A stretch of DNA of 64,000 nt from positions 151,643-215,642 of the forward strand of contig CAWAFI010000023.1 of NCBI GenBank assembly GCA_963781285.1. Direction: 5' to 3'. A model generated the notes under the pieces. It saw only the letters and a program-made list of their open reading frames with translations. It was not told where the DNA came from and did not search any database. A program made the position numbers and the translations under genes. Shown piece by piece: positions 46,972 to 59,200 of this stretch. The stretch comes from CAIWHR01 sp963781285. GTDB taxonomy: Bacteria > Pseudomonadota > Gammaproteobacteria > Burkholderiales > Casimicrobiaceae. Positions within the stretch are counted from its first letter, which is position 1. Each line of letters opens with the position of its first letter.

Positions 46972-47077
46972 GACGGGCGGCGGCGATGCCGGCAGTTCCG
47001 CCGCGCAAAGGTACGTGCGCCGCGGTCGGTGGTCAAGTGGCCTGACCGATTCGGCCGGGGACTGGCCTCGCGCCGGC

Positions 47078-47083
47078 TATAAT
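47078..47083 (+). promoter_or_regulatory. Candidate -10 box upstream of the methionine synthase
   Basis: A perfect TATAAT lies 73 bp before the ATG at 47157. No good -35 hexamer is present at 16-18 bp spacing, so the promoter may need an activator. The divergent 185-bp gap to the dehydrogenase makes promoter location here likely. Confidence 0.4.
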
Positions 47084-47156
47084 CGGCGCCCTGATCCGGT
47101 GCCTGCATGCTCACGCCGCGGCACGCTGCCGCATATCCCGTCACCCGGAGCCGTCG

Positions 47157-48191
47157 ATGGACAAGCTGTTGCCAACCACGATCGCCGGCAGTCTTCCGAA
47201 GCCCGGCTGGCTCGCGGCCCCGGGACAGCTGTGGGCGCCATGGCGGCTCGAAGGCGACGCGCTCGCCGAAGGCAAGCGCGATGCCGTGCGGCTGGCGGTT
47301 GCCGATCAGGAGCGCGCCGGAATCGACATCGTCAGCGACGGCGAGCAGACGCGCCGGCATTTCGTGACCACGTTCCTCGAGGGCCTCGACGGCGTCGATT
47401 TCGAGCACCGCCGGACCGTGCGCATCCGCAACCGTTACGACGCCGACGTGCCGGTGGTCGTCGGCCCCGTCGGGCGCCGGCGCCCGGTGTTCGCCGATGA
47501 CGCGAAGTTCCTGCGCACGACGACGCAGCGCAAGGTCAAATTCACGCTGCCGGGCCCGATGACGATGGTCGACACGCTCTACGACGGGCACTATCGAAGC
47601 CGCGAGAAGCTTGCCTGGGCGTTCGCCGAGATCCTGAACGACGAGGCCCGCGCGATTCAAGCGGCGGGCGTGGACGTCATCCAGTTCGACGAGCCGGCGT
47701 TCAACGTCTATTTCGACGAGGTCCGCGACTGGGGTGTGGCGGCGCTCGAGCGCGCGGCGCAAGGCCTCGGTTGCGCGACCGCCGTCCACATCTGCTACGG
47801 CTATGGAATCAAGGCCAATGTCGAGTGGAAGAAGACGCTGGGATCCGAGTGGCGCCAATACGAGCGGACATTTCCGCTGCTCGCGCGGTCAGCGATTCGC
47901 CAGGTGTCCCTCGAATGCGCGAACTCGCATGTGCCGATCGAATTGCTGGGCCTGCTCGAAGGCAAGGACGTGCTGGTCGGCGCGATCGACGTCACGACCG
48001 ACCGGGTCGAGTCGGCCGAGGAAGTCGCGCGGACGATCCGCGCCGCACTGACCCACGTGCCGGCTGCGCGGCTGTACCCCTGCACCAATTGCGGGATGGT
48101 GCCGCTCGCCCGCGACGCGGCTCGCGCAAAGTTGGCCGCATTGGGCGCCGGAGCGGCTATCGTGCGCTCGGAACTCGAGGTTGCGCGTTGA
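47157..48191 (+). CDS. MetE C-terminal-like methionine synthase, probably folate-independent
   Basis: The 344-residue protein equals the catalytic half of MetE. All four zinc ligands can be seen: His211 and Cys213 in HICYGYGI, the Glu in VSLECANSH and the Cys in CTNCGMVPLA. The folate-binding N-terminal half of MetE (about 400 residues) is absent. Its opening LPTTIAGSLPKPGWLA and STREKLAWAF-like segment recall the short MesD-type synthases, which use another methyl donor and often a DUF1852 partner (MesX). No DUF1852 gene is in the window. GGAG lies before the ATG. The MesD assignment is from memory and uncertain; homocysteine methylation is the general call. Confidence 0.75.
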   Translation: MDKLLPTTIAGSLPKPGWLAAPGQLWAPWRLEGDALAEGKRDAVRLAVADQERAGIDIVSDGEQTRRHFVTTFLEGLDGVDFEHRRTVRIRNRYDADVPVVVGPVGRRRPVFADDAKFLRTTTQRKVKFTLPGPMTMVDTLYDGHYRSREKLAWAFAEILNDEARAIQAAGVDVIQFDEPAFNVYFDEVRDWGVAALERAAQGLGCATAVHICYGYGIKANVEWKKTLGSEWRQYERTFPLLARSAIRQVSLECANSHVPIELLGLLEGKDVLVGAIDVTTDRVESAEEVARTIRAALTHVPAARLYPCTNCGMVPLARDAARAKLAALGAGAAIVRSELEVAR

Positions 48192-48454
48192 CCGCCGGAT
48201 CGACCCCTCTTTCGCCACTGGCCGACGCCGGCGTTGCGGATTTGCCTCACTTGGGCCGCCCCCCGACAATACTCGTCAAATTTTGCTGGCGCGCCCACCT
48301 GTTCCTGTGTATCCTCCCCAGAGTGTTTTAGTTTCAAGGCATTAGGTACGCTCTGTTCGACCGCTTTGCAGTCGTCGCCGTTCTTTCCTTGAGATCGAAA
48401 CATTGGCCGGGACCAAAATCCCGATATCTATTTTGTTCTTGAGGATTTACAGAA

Positions 48455-48658
48455 ATGGCAACTGGAACTGTGAAATGGTTTAACGACGCCAAGGGCTTCG
48501 GCTTCATCACCCCGGACGGCGGCGGCGAAGACTTGTTCGCGCACTTCTCGGCAATCAACATGCCGGGATTCAAGACCCTGAAGGAAGGCCAGAAGGTCCA
48601 GTTCGAGGTGACGACGGGACCGAAGGGCAAGCAGGCCAGCAACATCCAGACCGCGTAA
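48455..48658 (+). CDS. cspA: Cold-shock protein (CspA family)
   Basis: This 67-residue single-domain protein has RNP1 DAKGFGFITP and RNP2 EDLFAHFSAIN, the nucleic-acid-binding motifs of cold-shock proteins, and begins MATGTVKWFN. It binds single-stranded RNA or DNA. A leader of up to 263 bp precedes it (48192-48454), which is typical of cspA genes whose mRNA leader controls stability and translation. AGGA precedes the ATG, and a strong terminator follows. Confidence 0.96.
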   Translation: MATGTVKWFNDAKGFGFITPDGGGEDLFAHFSAINMPGFKTLKEGQKVQFEVTTGPKGKQASNIQTA

Positions 48659-48687
48659 TTCCCCGCGACGGGAGTTCGCAGTCAGAG

Positions 48688-48717
48688 GAGGCCGGGCGGG
48701 ACGCCCGGCCTTTTTCT
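48688..48717 (+). terminator. Rho-independent terminator of cspA
   Basis: A 9-bp GC stem (GGCCGGGCG / CGCCCGGCC) with a GGA loop at 48690-48710 is followed by TTTTTCTT. It lies 31 bp after the cspA stop. Confidence 0.92.
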
Positions 48718-48753
48718 TGGGGCGCGAACTGGATGTTCGGGGCTGGCCGCAGA

Positions 48754-49329
48754 TCAGCTGCGCGTCGGCTCGCCCGCGAGTGCCCGCTTCGCCGCGGCGG
48801 ATAGCGCGGCGAGAACTTCCGCAGCGGGCTGCGGCTCACCTGCCTTCAGCGGGTCCGGCGCCGGCGCGATCGGGACCAGGGTATCGGCGGCGCCGTCGGT
48901 CAACCAGAGCGCGAGCAAATACACGGCGGGCACGCGCAGGAGCCTCGCTCGTACTCGCTTGCGCCCGGCCTGCTTCCGTGCCGCCTCAACAACACGAGCA
49001 AGACCGCGATGCAACGGGCCTTGCGCGAAGCCCGCAAAACGTGCCGGCGCACCCTCAGCCCTGGACGGTGGATTGGGCGCGAGTTCGAGACTCCCCATGA
49101 CCTCGGACCCGTTGCGCACGGTTGCGATCCAGCCGACGTGCTTCGCCGCGGCCAGCCCGCGTCCCTCGGCGAGCGCGTCAGCGCCGAGGTGGTACACCGG
49201 CAGGGGCGTCGTAGCCACCACCGGCGCGGAGCGCGCCAGTCCGACGCCACCGTGGCTCACTAAATCGACGAGCGTGGCATCGATGACCCGCTCGGCCCCT
49301 TTGGGAAGTTGTTCGATGATCAGCGACAT
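48754..49329 (-). CDS. Hypothetical protein paired with a papain-like protease
   Basis: The 191-residue protein is not recognised. It starts MSLIIEQLPKGAERVIDATL, has no signal peptide or membrane helix, and contains Ala/Pro-rich C-terminal sequence (AGEPQPAAEVLAALSAAAKR). Its start is 12 bp after the stop of the C70-like peptidase gene, so it is cotranscribed and could be a chaperone, an inhibitor or a second secreted factor. Base use is like its neighbours. Confidence 0.6.
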   Translation of the reverse strand: MSLIIEQLPKGAERVIDATLVDLVSHGGVGLARSAPVVATTPLPVYHLGADALAEGRGLAAAKHVGWIATVRNGSEVMGSLELAPNPPSRAEGAPARFAGFAQGPLHRGLARVVEAARKQAGRKRVRARLLRVPAVYLLALWLTDGAADTLVPIAPAPDPLKAGEPQPAAEVLAALSAAAKRALAGEPTRS

Positions 49330-49340
49330 GGGCTTTCCCC

Positions 49341-50030
49341 TCAGGGCTGCGTAAGGTAGCTGTGCGTCCACGTACCGGCGCCCTGATAGCCGGAGACGAA
49401 GGTGGCGTAATCGACGATGGAGTCCCCGTACCATGGGTCAGAGATCTTGAGCTGAAGCGCCGTGGATCCGCCCGCGGGTCCGGCGCCTCCTGTCGCCCCG
49501 AGCAACCCGCCCACCTGGAAACAGCAGACGATCGCCATGAAGTGTCCGCCGCCGCCGGCCCAGCCCTGCCGCGCACAGGGTGGCGTATCGGCGTTCATCA
49601 GCGATCTCACTGTGGCGAACGAGAGCGTTCCCGTTGACATCGACTGCAGGCAACCGACGCGGGTCAACGCCAGGTCGAGGAACCACGGCTGGTTGCAGGC
49701 CGCGGAGTTTCCCGTCGTGCAGCACGTGTTCTGCCCCAGTTCGGCGTTGACGACGGCGCATTGCGTCCAGCTCGAATTCGGGTCATAGAAATGTGACACG
49801 CTGTTTGACACGGCGGCCCAGCACCACTGCGTCTGTTGTTGTGGGTCGACGGTCAGCCCCGTGCAGCGGCTGCTGGCACCGCGCAGGTTGCTCATGCGGA
49901 CCGCGCGCCAGCGTGAATCGCAAGGCGCCTCGCGGGGCGCCAGCGCCGGCGCTGCCTTGGCGAGGGTCTTGGGAATGGTCTTGCGCGCCGAAGTCCGGCG
50001 GACGGTCTTGCGAGCGAGCGTTCGAGCCAT
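49341..50030 (-). CDS. AvrRpt2-like papain-fold cysteine protease
   Basis: The 229-residue protein has the catalytic triad in order: Cys70 in QQQTQWCWAAVSNSVSH, His163 in GGGGHFMAIV, and Asp198 in LKISDPWYGD. This is the pattern of the AvrRpt2/C70-like papain-fold family. The first 30 residues are Lys/Arg-rich (RTLARKTVRRTSARKTIPKT) rather than a signal peptide. Many extra Cys residues are present. The ATG at 50030 follows a G-rich ribosome site. Related enzymes include secreted effectors, but the target here is unknown. The partner gene is 12 bp downstream. Confidence 0.75.
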   Translation of the reverse strand: MARTLARKTVRRTSARKTIPKTLAKAAPALAPREAPCDSRWRAVRMSNLRGASSRCTGLTVDPQQQTQWCWAAVSNSVSHFYDPNSSWTQCAVVNAELGQNTCCTTGNSAACNQPWFLDLALTRVGCLQSMSTGTLSFATVRSLMNADTPPCARQGWAGGGGHFMAIVCCFQVGGLLGATGGAGPAGGSTALQLKISDPWYGDSIVDYATFVSGYQGAGTWTHSYLTQP

Positions 50031-50135
50031 CTTGGTCCCCCCTTTTATTTTGCGGGTTGGCAGCCGAGGTGAAATCGTGGGCCGCGGGATGTTACGTGTC
50101 AATTGCGGCGGCGCCTCGATTCTTCACCGCACGGA

Positions 50136-52412
<2,277 letters not shown>

Positions 52413-52479
52413 CTCGATCCTCCCGGAGCTCGTCCCGACCATGCGGCGGAAGACCGATTCTACGGACGCGCACCCCCCA

Positions 52480-52510
52480 AAGCAAAAGGCCGGGGTGCGA
52501 TCCCCGGCCC
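52480..52510 (-). terminator. Rho-independent terminator of the DUF11 surface protein gene
   Basis: On the minus strand GGCCGGGG (52502-52509) pairs with CCCCGGCC (52488-52495) around ATCGCA, followed by TTTTGCTTT. It lies about 40 bp after the stop of the large surface protein gene and before maeB. Confidence 0.82.
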
Positions 52511-52544
52511 TGGCTTGCGGCGTCCCCGGCGCGAACGGTGCTCG

Positions 52545-55500
52545 TCAGACGCGAATGCGGCGGTGCCGCAATCCTGCGTGCCGCGCCCCCAGGATCCCCA
52601 CGAGAACCATGAGCAGCGCAATCGCCCATGGCGCATCGATCGGCACCTGCACGATCGCCGCGGCGCCGACCACGGTGCTGACGCTGCTGGATCCGTTGGC
52701 AGGGGACGGATCTCCAATCCCCGCTGGGGGTGTGACCGTTGCCGTATTGATGATCGTGCCTGTGCCGGCCACACTGCCCGCGATCGTGATGACGACGCTG
52801 CCGCCGACCGGCAACACCGGCAGGACGCCGTTTACCGTGTTTCCGGTGACGGTGATCGCGCCGCACGCGGCGCCGCCCGCCGCGCTCCCGCAGCTCGCGG
52901 TTACACCGCTGATGGCTACCGGCACTACGTCGCTGAACGTCGCCCCGTCCGCGCTGCCCGGCCCGGCGTTGGTGATCGTCAGCGCATAGGTGATCGCGCC
53001 GCCGGGCGCCAGCGTGACCGGTCCCGTCTTCAATATCCCGACATCCGCCATTGCGTTGCGGGTGTCACTGTCGGTCGCCGTAACGGGGCCCGGCGCCGAC
53101 GGATCGCTGACCGTCACCGTGTTCACCAGCGGGTTGGTGAGCAGGCTCGCCGCGAAGCTCACCGGCACCGTGAAAGTGAGGCGGTTGCCGGCGCCGGCGG
53201 CAACCGTTGCGCCGCTGGTGCCGAAGCTCGAGCCTCCGGCGAGGCCAGTCACGGTCCCGCAGGACGCGGTCCCGGTCGCCGCGCAGCTCGCCGCTGCCGA
53301 CAGCGTTACACCGACCGGCAGTGCATCGGTAACCGTGATGTTCGCGGCATTGCCCGGACCGCCATTGGTGACGACGATCGTGTACGTCGCCCCGCTCCCC
53401 GGCGTGTAGGTCGCACTGCCGTCGGTCTTGCTGACGGCGAGTCCGACACCCCCGATCAGCGCGTTGCTGTCGGAGCCGTTGGCCGACGCGCCGGTCGCGA
53501 CGTCGGTGGCGGTTGCGGTATTGACGAGCGGGTTTGCCGACATCCCCGCTGCGAAGGCAACCGGCGCGCTGAACACCAGTGTGTTGCCGGCGCCCGTGTT
53601 TATGCGAGCGGCCGTCGCGCCGAAGCTGGTCGCTCCCGCGATGCCGGCGACGGTCCCGCAGGTCGACGTACCGCCCGCCAAACACGTTGCGTTCGCCGTC
53701 AAAGTCACTCCAGCCGGCAATGGATCGCTCACCGTGACGTTGAGCGCATCCGACACGCCGCTATTCGTCACGGTCACCGTGTAGGTCGCAGTGCCGCCCG
53801 GCGTGTAGGTCGCGCTGCCGTCGGTCTTGGTCACGGCCAGGATCACGCTCGATGCCAGCGCATCGCTGTCCGAACCGTTCGCCGTCGCGCCGCTCGCGGC
53901 GTCGGTGGCTGTTGCGGTATTGACCAGCGGGTTGGTCGCCATTCCGGCTGCAAACGCGACCGGGGCCGTGAATACGATCGAGTTGGCGGCGCCAGCGTCC
54001 AGCCGCGCCGCCGTCGCGCCGAAAGCGGTCTGTCCGGCCGTGCCGGTGACCGTGCCGCAGCTCGATGTGCCGTTCGCAACGCACGTCGCGTTGGCCGTGA
54101 GCGTCACGCCCGGCGGCAGCGGATCCGCCACGGTGACGTTCAGCGCATCCGAGACGCCCGTGTTCGCGATCGTCACCGTGTACGTCGCCGTGCCGCCAGG
54201 CGTATACGTCGCGCTGCCATCGGTCTTGGTCACGGCCAGCGTGGCGCTCGCCGACAGCACGTCACTGTCCGAGCCGTTCGCGGTGATGCCGCTCGGGACG
54301 TCGGTCGCGGTCGCCGTGTTGATCAGCGGGCTCACCGTCATCCCGGCGGCGAAGGCGACCGGTACCGTGAACACCAGCGCATTGCCGGCACCGGCGTTGA
54401 CGCGCGCGGCCGTCGTGCCGAAGCTCGTCTGCCCAACGGTTCCCGTCACCGTGCCGCAGCTCGACGTGCCGTTCGGCACGCAGGTTGCGCTGGCCGAAAG
54501 CGTCACGCCCGCTGGTAGCGGGTCACTGACGGACACGTTCAGGGCGTCCGAGAGACCCGTGTTGGAGACCGTCACCGTGTAAGTCGCGGTGCCGCCCGGC
54601 GTGTACGTCGCGCTGCCGTCCGTCTTGGCGACGCCGAGCGTGACCGCCGGCGAGAGCGTGTCGCTGTCGCTGCCGTTGGCCGTGTTGCCACTCGCCTGGT
54701 CCGTCGCGGTCGCCGTGTTGACGAGCGGGTCGGTCGCCAACCCGGCTGCGAATGCGACAGGCACCGTGAACACCAGCGTGTTCGCACCGCCGGCGTTCAC
54801 GCGCGCGGCCGTTGCGCCGAAGCTCGTCTGCCCAGTGGTGCCGGTCACCGTGCCGCAACTCGACGTGCCGTTCGCGACACAGGTCGCGTTCGCGCTCAGC
54901 ATCAGTCCTCCGGGGAGCGCATCGCCAACCGTCACGTTGAGCGCGTCCGAGAGGCCGGTATTGCCAATCGTGACCGTGTACGTCGCCGTGCCGCCCGGGG
55001 TGTACGTCGCGCTGCCATCGGTCTTGGTGACCGCCAGCGTGACGCTGGCCGAGAGCGTGTCGCTGTCGGAGCCGCTCGCGGTCGCGCCGGTCGGGACGTC
55101 GGTTGCGGTGGCGGTATTGACCAGCGGACTCGCCGTCATTCCGGGCGCGAACGCCACCGGGATCGAGAAAACGATCGTGTTTCCGCCACCGGCGTCGACG
55201 CGCGCGCTTGTCGTGCCGAAGCTCGTCTGTCCCGTGGTGCCGGTCACCGTACCGCAGCTCGACGTGCCGTTCGCGACACAGATCGCATTGGCAGTCAGCG
55301 TGAGCCCCGCCGGCAACGCATCGATCACGGTGACGTCGAGCGCATCCGAAAACCCGCTGTTTGCGACGGTGACGGTGTAGGTCGCCGTGCCGCCCGGCGT
55401 GTAGGTGGACGCGCCATCGGTTTTCGCCACCACGAGCGTCACCGCCGCACTGCGGGCGTCGTTGTCGGAGCCGCTGGCGGAGCTGCCCGGACCGCTCGCG

Positions 55501-56297
55501 CCTAAGTCCGTCGCATTCGCGGTGTTGACGAGCGGATCGGTTGTCATTCCGGAGGCGAATGCCACGGGCACGGTGAATACGAGGCTGTCGCCGGCGCCGG
55601 GACCGATGCTTGCACTGGTCGTCCCGAAGCTCGTTTGCCCCGCCGTTCCCGTCACAGTGCCGCAATTCGCCGTGCCACTCGCTGCGCAGGTTACGTTCGC
55701 GGTGAGCGTCAGGCCCGCCGGCAGCACGTCGGTGACCGTGACGTTGGCCGCGACCGACGGCCCGGCATTGCTGACCGTAACCGTGTAGGTGGCGGTACTC
55801 CCCGGTGCATACGTCGCGCTGCCGTCGGTCTTGACCACGGCCAGCGACACCTGCGCTGCGAGCGAATCGGTGTCCGTCGCCGAATTGTTGCCGGGGTTCG
55901 GATCGGTGACGCCGACCGGTACCGAGATCGTCGCCGTGTTGGCGAGCGTCCCCGTCGCCGCCGGGGACACGGTGCCCGTCAGCGTGAACGTCGCCGTTCC
56001 GCCCGGGGGAAGGATGACGCTTGCATTGATGTTGCCGGAGCCGGACGCCGGACAGATTCCACCGCCTGCACCCACACAGGTCCACGTCGCGCCGAGAATC
56101 GCCGCGGGCACCGTGTCGGCGACCGTGGCGCCCGTTGCCGTGCTGGGCCCCGCGTTGCTCGCAACGAGTGTGTAGGTGATCGGCGACCCCGGCGCGATCG
56201 TCGCGACGCCGTCCGTCTTCGTGATGGCAAGGTCCGCCGTCGGCGTCAGTGTGTCGGTGTCGGTCGCGGAGTTGTTGCCCGGAACCGGATCGGTCAC
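52545..56297 (-). CDS. DUF11 repeat surface protein, C-terminal part (after frameshift)
   Basis: The 1250-residue frame continues a giant exported protein whose front lies at 56311-59463. It has DUF11 Ig-like modules rich in Thr, Ala, Gly and Val, with the repeated unit GSATYTPGGTATYTVT and PLVNTATATD. Five consecutive units are exactly 133 residues long. The end VPIDAPWAIALLMVLVGILG then basic RHRRIRV resembles an IPTL-CTERM/exosortase sorting tail, which would place the protein at the cell surface. The N-terminal Met shown is internal to the original protein. Confidence 0.8.
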   Translation of the reverse strand: MTDPVPGNNSATDTDTLTPTADLAITKTDGVATIAPGSPITYTLVASNAGPSTATGATVADTVPAAILGATWTCVGAGGGICPASGSGNINASVILPPGGTATFTLTGTVSPAATGTLANTATISVPVGVTDPNPGNNSATDTDSLAAQVSLAVVKTDGSATYAPGSTATYTVTVSNAGPSVAANVTVTDVLPAGLTLTANVTCAASGTANCGTVTGTAGQTSFGTTSASIGPGAGDSLVFTVPVAFASGMTTDPLVNTANATDLGASGPGSSASGSDNDARSAAVTLVVAKTDGASTYTPGGTATYTVTVANSGFSDALDVTVIDALPAGLTLTANAICVANGTSSCGTVTGTTGQTSFGTTSARVDAGGGNTIVFSIPVAFAPGMTASPLVNTATATDVPTGATASGSDSDTLSASVTLAVTKTDGSATYTPGGTATYTVTIGNTGLSDALNVTVGDALPGGLMLSANATCVANGTSSCGTVTGTTGQTSFGATAARVNAGGANTLVFTVPVAFAAGLATDPLVNTATATDQASGNTANGSDSDTLSPAVTLGVAKTDGSATYTPGGTATYTVTVSNTGLSDALNVSVSDPLPAGVTLSASATCVPNGTSSCGTVTGTVGQTSFGTTAARVNAGAGNALVFTVPVAFAAGMTVSPLINTATATDVPSGITANGSDSDVLSASATLAVTKTDGSATYTPGGTATYTVTIANTGVSDALNVTVADPLPPGVTLTANATCVANGTSSCGTVTGTAGQTAFGATAARLDAGAANSIVFTAPVAFAAGMATNPLVNTATATDAASGATANGSDSDALASSVILAVTKTDGSATYTPGGTATYTVTVTNSGVSDALNVTVSDPLPAGVTLTANATCLAGGTSTCGTVAGIAGATSFGATAARINTGAGNTLVFSAPVAFAAGMSANPLVNTATATDVATGASANGSDSNALIGGVGLAVSKTDGSATYTPGSGATYTIVVTNGGPGNAANITVTDALPVGVTLSAAASCAATGTASCGTVTGLAGGSSFGTSGATVAAGAGNRLTFTVPVSFAASLLTNPLVNTVTVSDPSAPGPVTATDSDTRNAMADVGILKTGPVTLAPGGAITYALTITNAGPGSADGATFSDVVPVAISGVTASCGSAAGGAACGAITVTGNTVNGVLPVLPVGGSVVITIAGSVAGTGTIINTATVTPPAGIGDPSPANGSSSVSTVVGAAAIVQVPIDAPWAIALLMVLVGILGARHAGLRHRRIRV
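53390..55790 (-). repeat. 399-bp tandem repeats inside the surface protein gene
   Basis: The same motif (minus strand, GTATAC/GTAGGTCGC then GTGCCGCC on the plus strand) occurs at 53791, 54190, 54589, 54988 and 55387. Each interval is exactly 399 bp, or 133 codons. Flanking units at about 53391 and 55794 have slightly different lengths. Long near-identical repeats are prone to recombination and to assembly error. Confidence 0.88.
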
Positions 56298-59200
56298 GCC
56301 CGCAGGCGGCGGTGATCGTCGTTGTGTTGACGAGCGTCCCGGTCGCCCCGGCCGACACGCTGGCGGTCACCGTGAACGTGGCCGTTGCGCCCGCAGGCAG
56401 GTTGACCAGGACACTGACGTTGCCCGACCCCGAGGCCGGACAGGTGCCACCACCTGCGCCCACGCAGGTCCACGTCGCGCCGAGGATCGCCGCCGGCAAC
56501 GTGTCCGTTACCGTGGCGCCGATCGCGTCGCTCGGTCCCGCGTTGCTGGCGACGATCGTGTAGGTGATCGGCGACCCCGGCGCGATCGTCGCCACGCCGT
56601 CGGTCTTGGTGATCGCGAGATCGGCGACCGGCGTCAGCAGGTCGGTGTCGCTCGCGCTCGAATTGCCGGTGTTGATTACGGAACCCGGTACGACGAGTGT
56701 TGCGGTGTTGGTGATGCTTCCGACCGCACCGGACGCGATCGTTGCGGGGACCGTGTAGGTAATCGAGCCGCCATTGGGAATCGACACGGTGTCGCTGATC
56801 GGCCCCGACCCCGAGCCGCAGATTGCGCCGCCCGCCGGCACGCAAGTCCACGCGCCGAACGTCACGCCGGCCGGCGGGGTGTCGTTGACGACGAGCCCGG
56901 CGACGCTGTTCGGCCCGCTGTTGGACACGGTGATCGTGTACGTTGTCGTGCCGCCCGGAACCGCGGAGGCAACGCCGTCGGTCTTCGTGACGTTGAGATT
57001 GACGGTGCCCGTTGCGGCCAGCGTCGCGGTCCCCTGCAGCGGGTTGGTGACGCCCTGCGTGCTGGCGATCGCGCCCGGCGGAATCGTGTTGATCAGGTTG
57101 CCCGACACGTTGGCCCGCACAGTGACTGCGAGCGTGCAGATCGCGTTCGCGTTGACGTTGGCACCGGACAGCGTGACGGTCGTGCTGTTGTTCACCGCGG
57201 TGATCGTGGCGCCGCCGCACCCGGCGCCGGTGAACGTCGGCGCCGGCGGATTTGCGACGACCATGCCGGCGGGCAGGTTGTCGGTGAACCCGACGCCGGT
57301 CAGGTTGATGGCCCCGGCGTTGTTGTTGCGAATCTGGATCGACGCGACCGAGGTGCCGCCGACCGCGACCGTGGTCGGGCTGAACGACTTGTTGACGGTG
57401 ACCGACGCGGCCGCGAGCACCAGGTTGGCGTTCGCCGCCGCGTTGGTGACACCTTCGGTCGTTGTCACCGCATTGGCCGCGATCGTGTTGGTGTGGGTCC
57501 CGAGCGGGCCAGCCAATGGAGTCGCGACGTCCAGCGCAACCGTGCACGACGTGTTCGCCGCGCCGCCGGCCAGACTGCCCCCGGTCATCGAAAAGCTGGT
57601 GGCGCCCGACGTCGCGGTCACCGATGCGCCCGTGCACGTGGTCGCGGCGTTCGCCGGCGCGGCGACGACGAAGCCCGCCCCCATCGTCGTCAGGAGGTCG
57701 TTGAAAGTGATGTTCGTCAGCGCGGACGCGCCTCCGGTCCGCGTCAGCGTGACGGTGAGCCGCGATTTGGTCCCCGCCTGAACGGTCGCCGGGTTGAACG
57801 CCTTGGCCGTCGCCAGCGCCCTCTGCACGTTGACGGAACCGGTGATCGTCGTCGTGTTGTTTCCCCGGCTCGTTACCACACCGTTGACGGCAATCGTGTT
57901 CGTGCGATTACCGGTTGCGGCGTTTGCAGAAATGGCCACCGGCAGGGTGATCGTGCAACTGCCGTTCGCCGGAATCGTGCCGCCGGCCAGGGTGATCAGC
58001 GTGCCGGGCGTCGGCGAAGTCAGCGAGGACCCGCAGGTGCCGCCGGGCACCGCAGCCGCCGGAACGGTGAAACCGGCACCCATCGTGGTCAACTGATCCG
58101 TGATCGTCGTGATCGTGGCCGGGAGCGACGACAGGTTGTTCAACGTGATCGTCATCGTCGTCGAGCCGGTCTGCACCACCGGCGCGGTGAAGGCCTTACT
58201 GCCCGTGATCGAACTCACGGTGAGCGTGCTGCTCGCAGCCTCGTACGCGACGCCGCCGAAGTTGCCCGCGGGGATCGTGTTGGCGGTCGTGGCGGTTGCG
58301 GTCACCGGGACTGTGATCGTGCACGACGTCGCGCCGGCCCCCACGGGTGCCGGGCCGAGACTGCCGCCGGTCAGCGTCACGGAGGTGGCGGTGTTCGTCA
58401 GCACGCCGCTGCAGGTCGTCGACGGCGCGCCGGAAACCGTCATCGTCGCGGCCCAATTGTCGGTGAACGTGATCGGCGTCAGGATGCTCGCGTTGAAGTT
58501 GTCGATCGTGATCGTCATCGTCGACGGCGCGCCGCCTGCGGGAATCGGATTCGGCGCAAACGATTTCGCGAGCCGCGCGCCGGTCTGGACGGTGATGGTG
58601 CGGCTGATCGCCGGACTCGTGGCGCCCTCGGCGGTCGTCAATGCGCCGGCGGCGATCGTGTTCGTCGGCGTCGCGTTCGTGAATACGTTTGGATTGCGCG
58701 CGATGACATCGACCCGAATCGTGCACGAGCCGCCGGCGGAAATCGTGCCGCCGGCAAGGGCGATCGTCGCCGGGTTGCTCGCGGTCGCTGTCGCCGTGCC
58801 GCTGCCGCAGGTCGTCGCAGCGTTCGGCGTGGGCGCGATGTTGAGCGTCGCGGGGAGCGTGTCGATGATCGCTGCGTTGGTGAGCGGCACCGGATTGGGA
58901 TTCGTCAGCGTGATCGTCAGCGTCGACACCGGTCCGTTACCGTGGACGTTGGTCGGCGCGAAGATCTTGCTGCCGGTAATGTTGGCGGGGGCTGAGACGA
59001 CCAGTGTCGCCTGCGCGTCCTGCGGATTCGTACCCTGCGACGACGCGACGGAACCGGCCGCGATCGTGTTGAGATAGGTGTTGGGCGTCGAGGAGACGAT
59101 GTTGATCGTCACCTGGCATTGCCCGGGCACGCCACCGCTGAGGGCCGGAATCGTGCCGTTGGACAGACCGATGGGGCCCAGCCCCGGAGTCGCGCTGACG

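Noticed and set aside
56176..58995. Very long open frames on the plus strand opposite the surface protein gene
   Set aside because: They are Arg/Gly/Asp-rich mirror frames produced by high GC and repeats; they show no domains and no ribosome sites.
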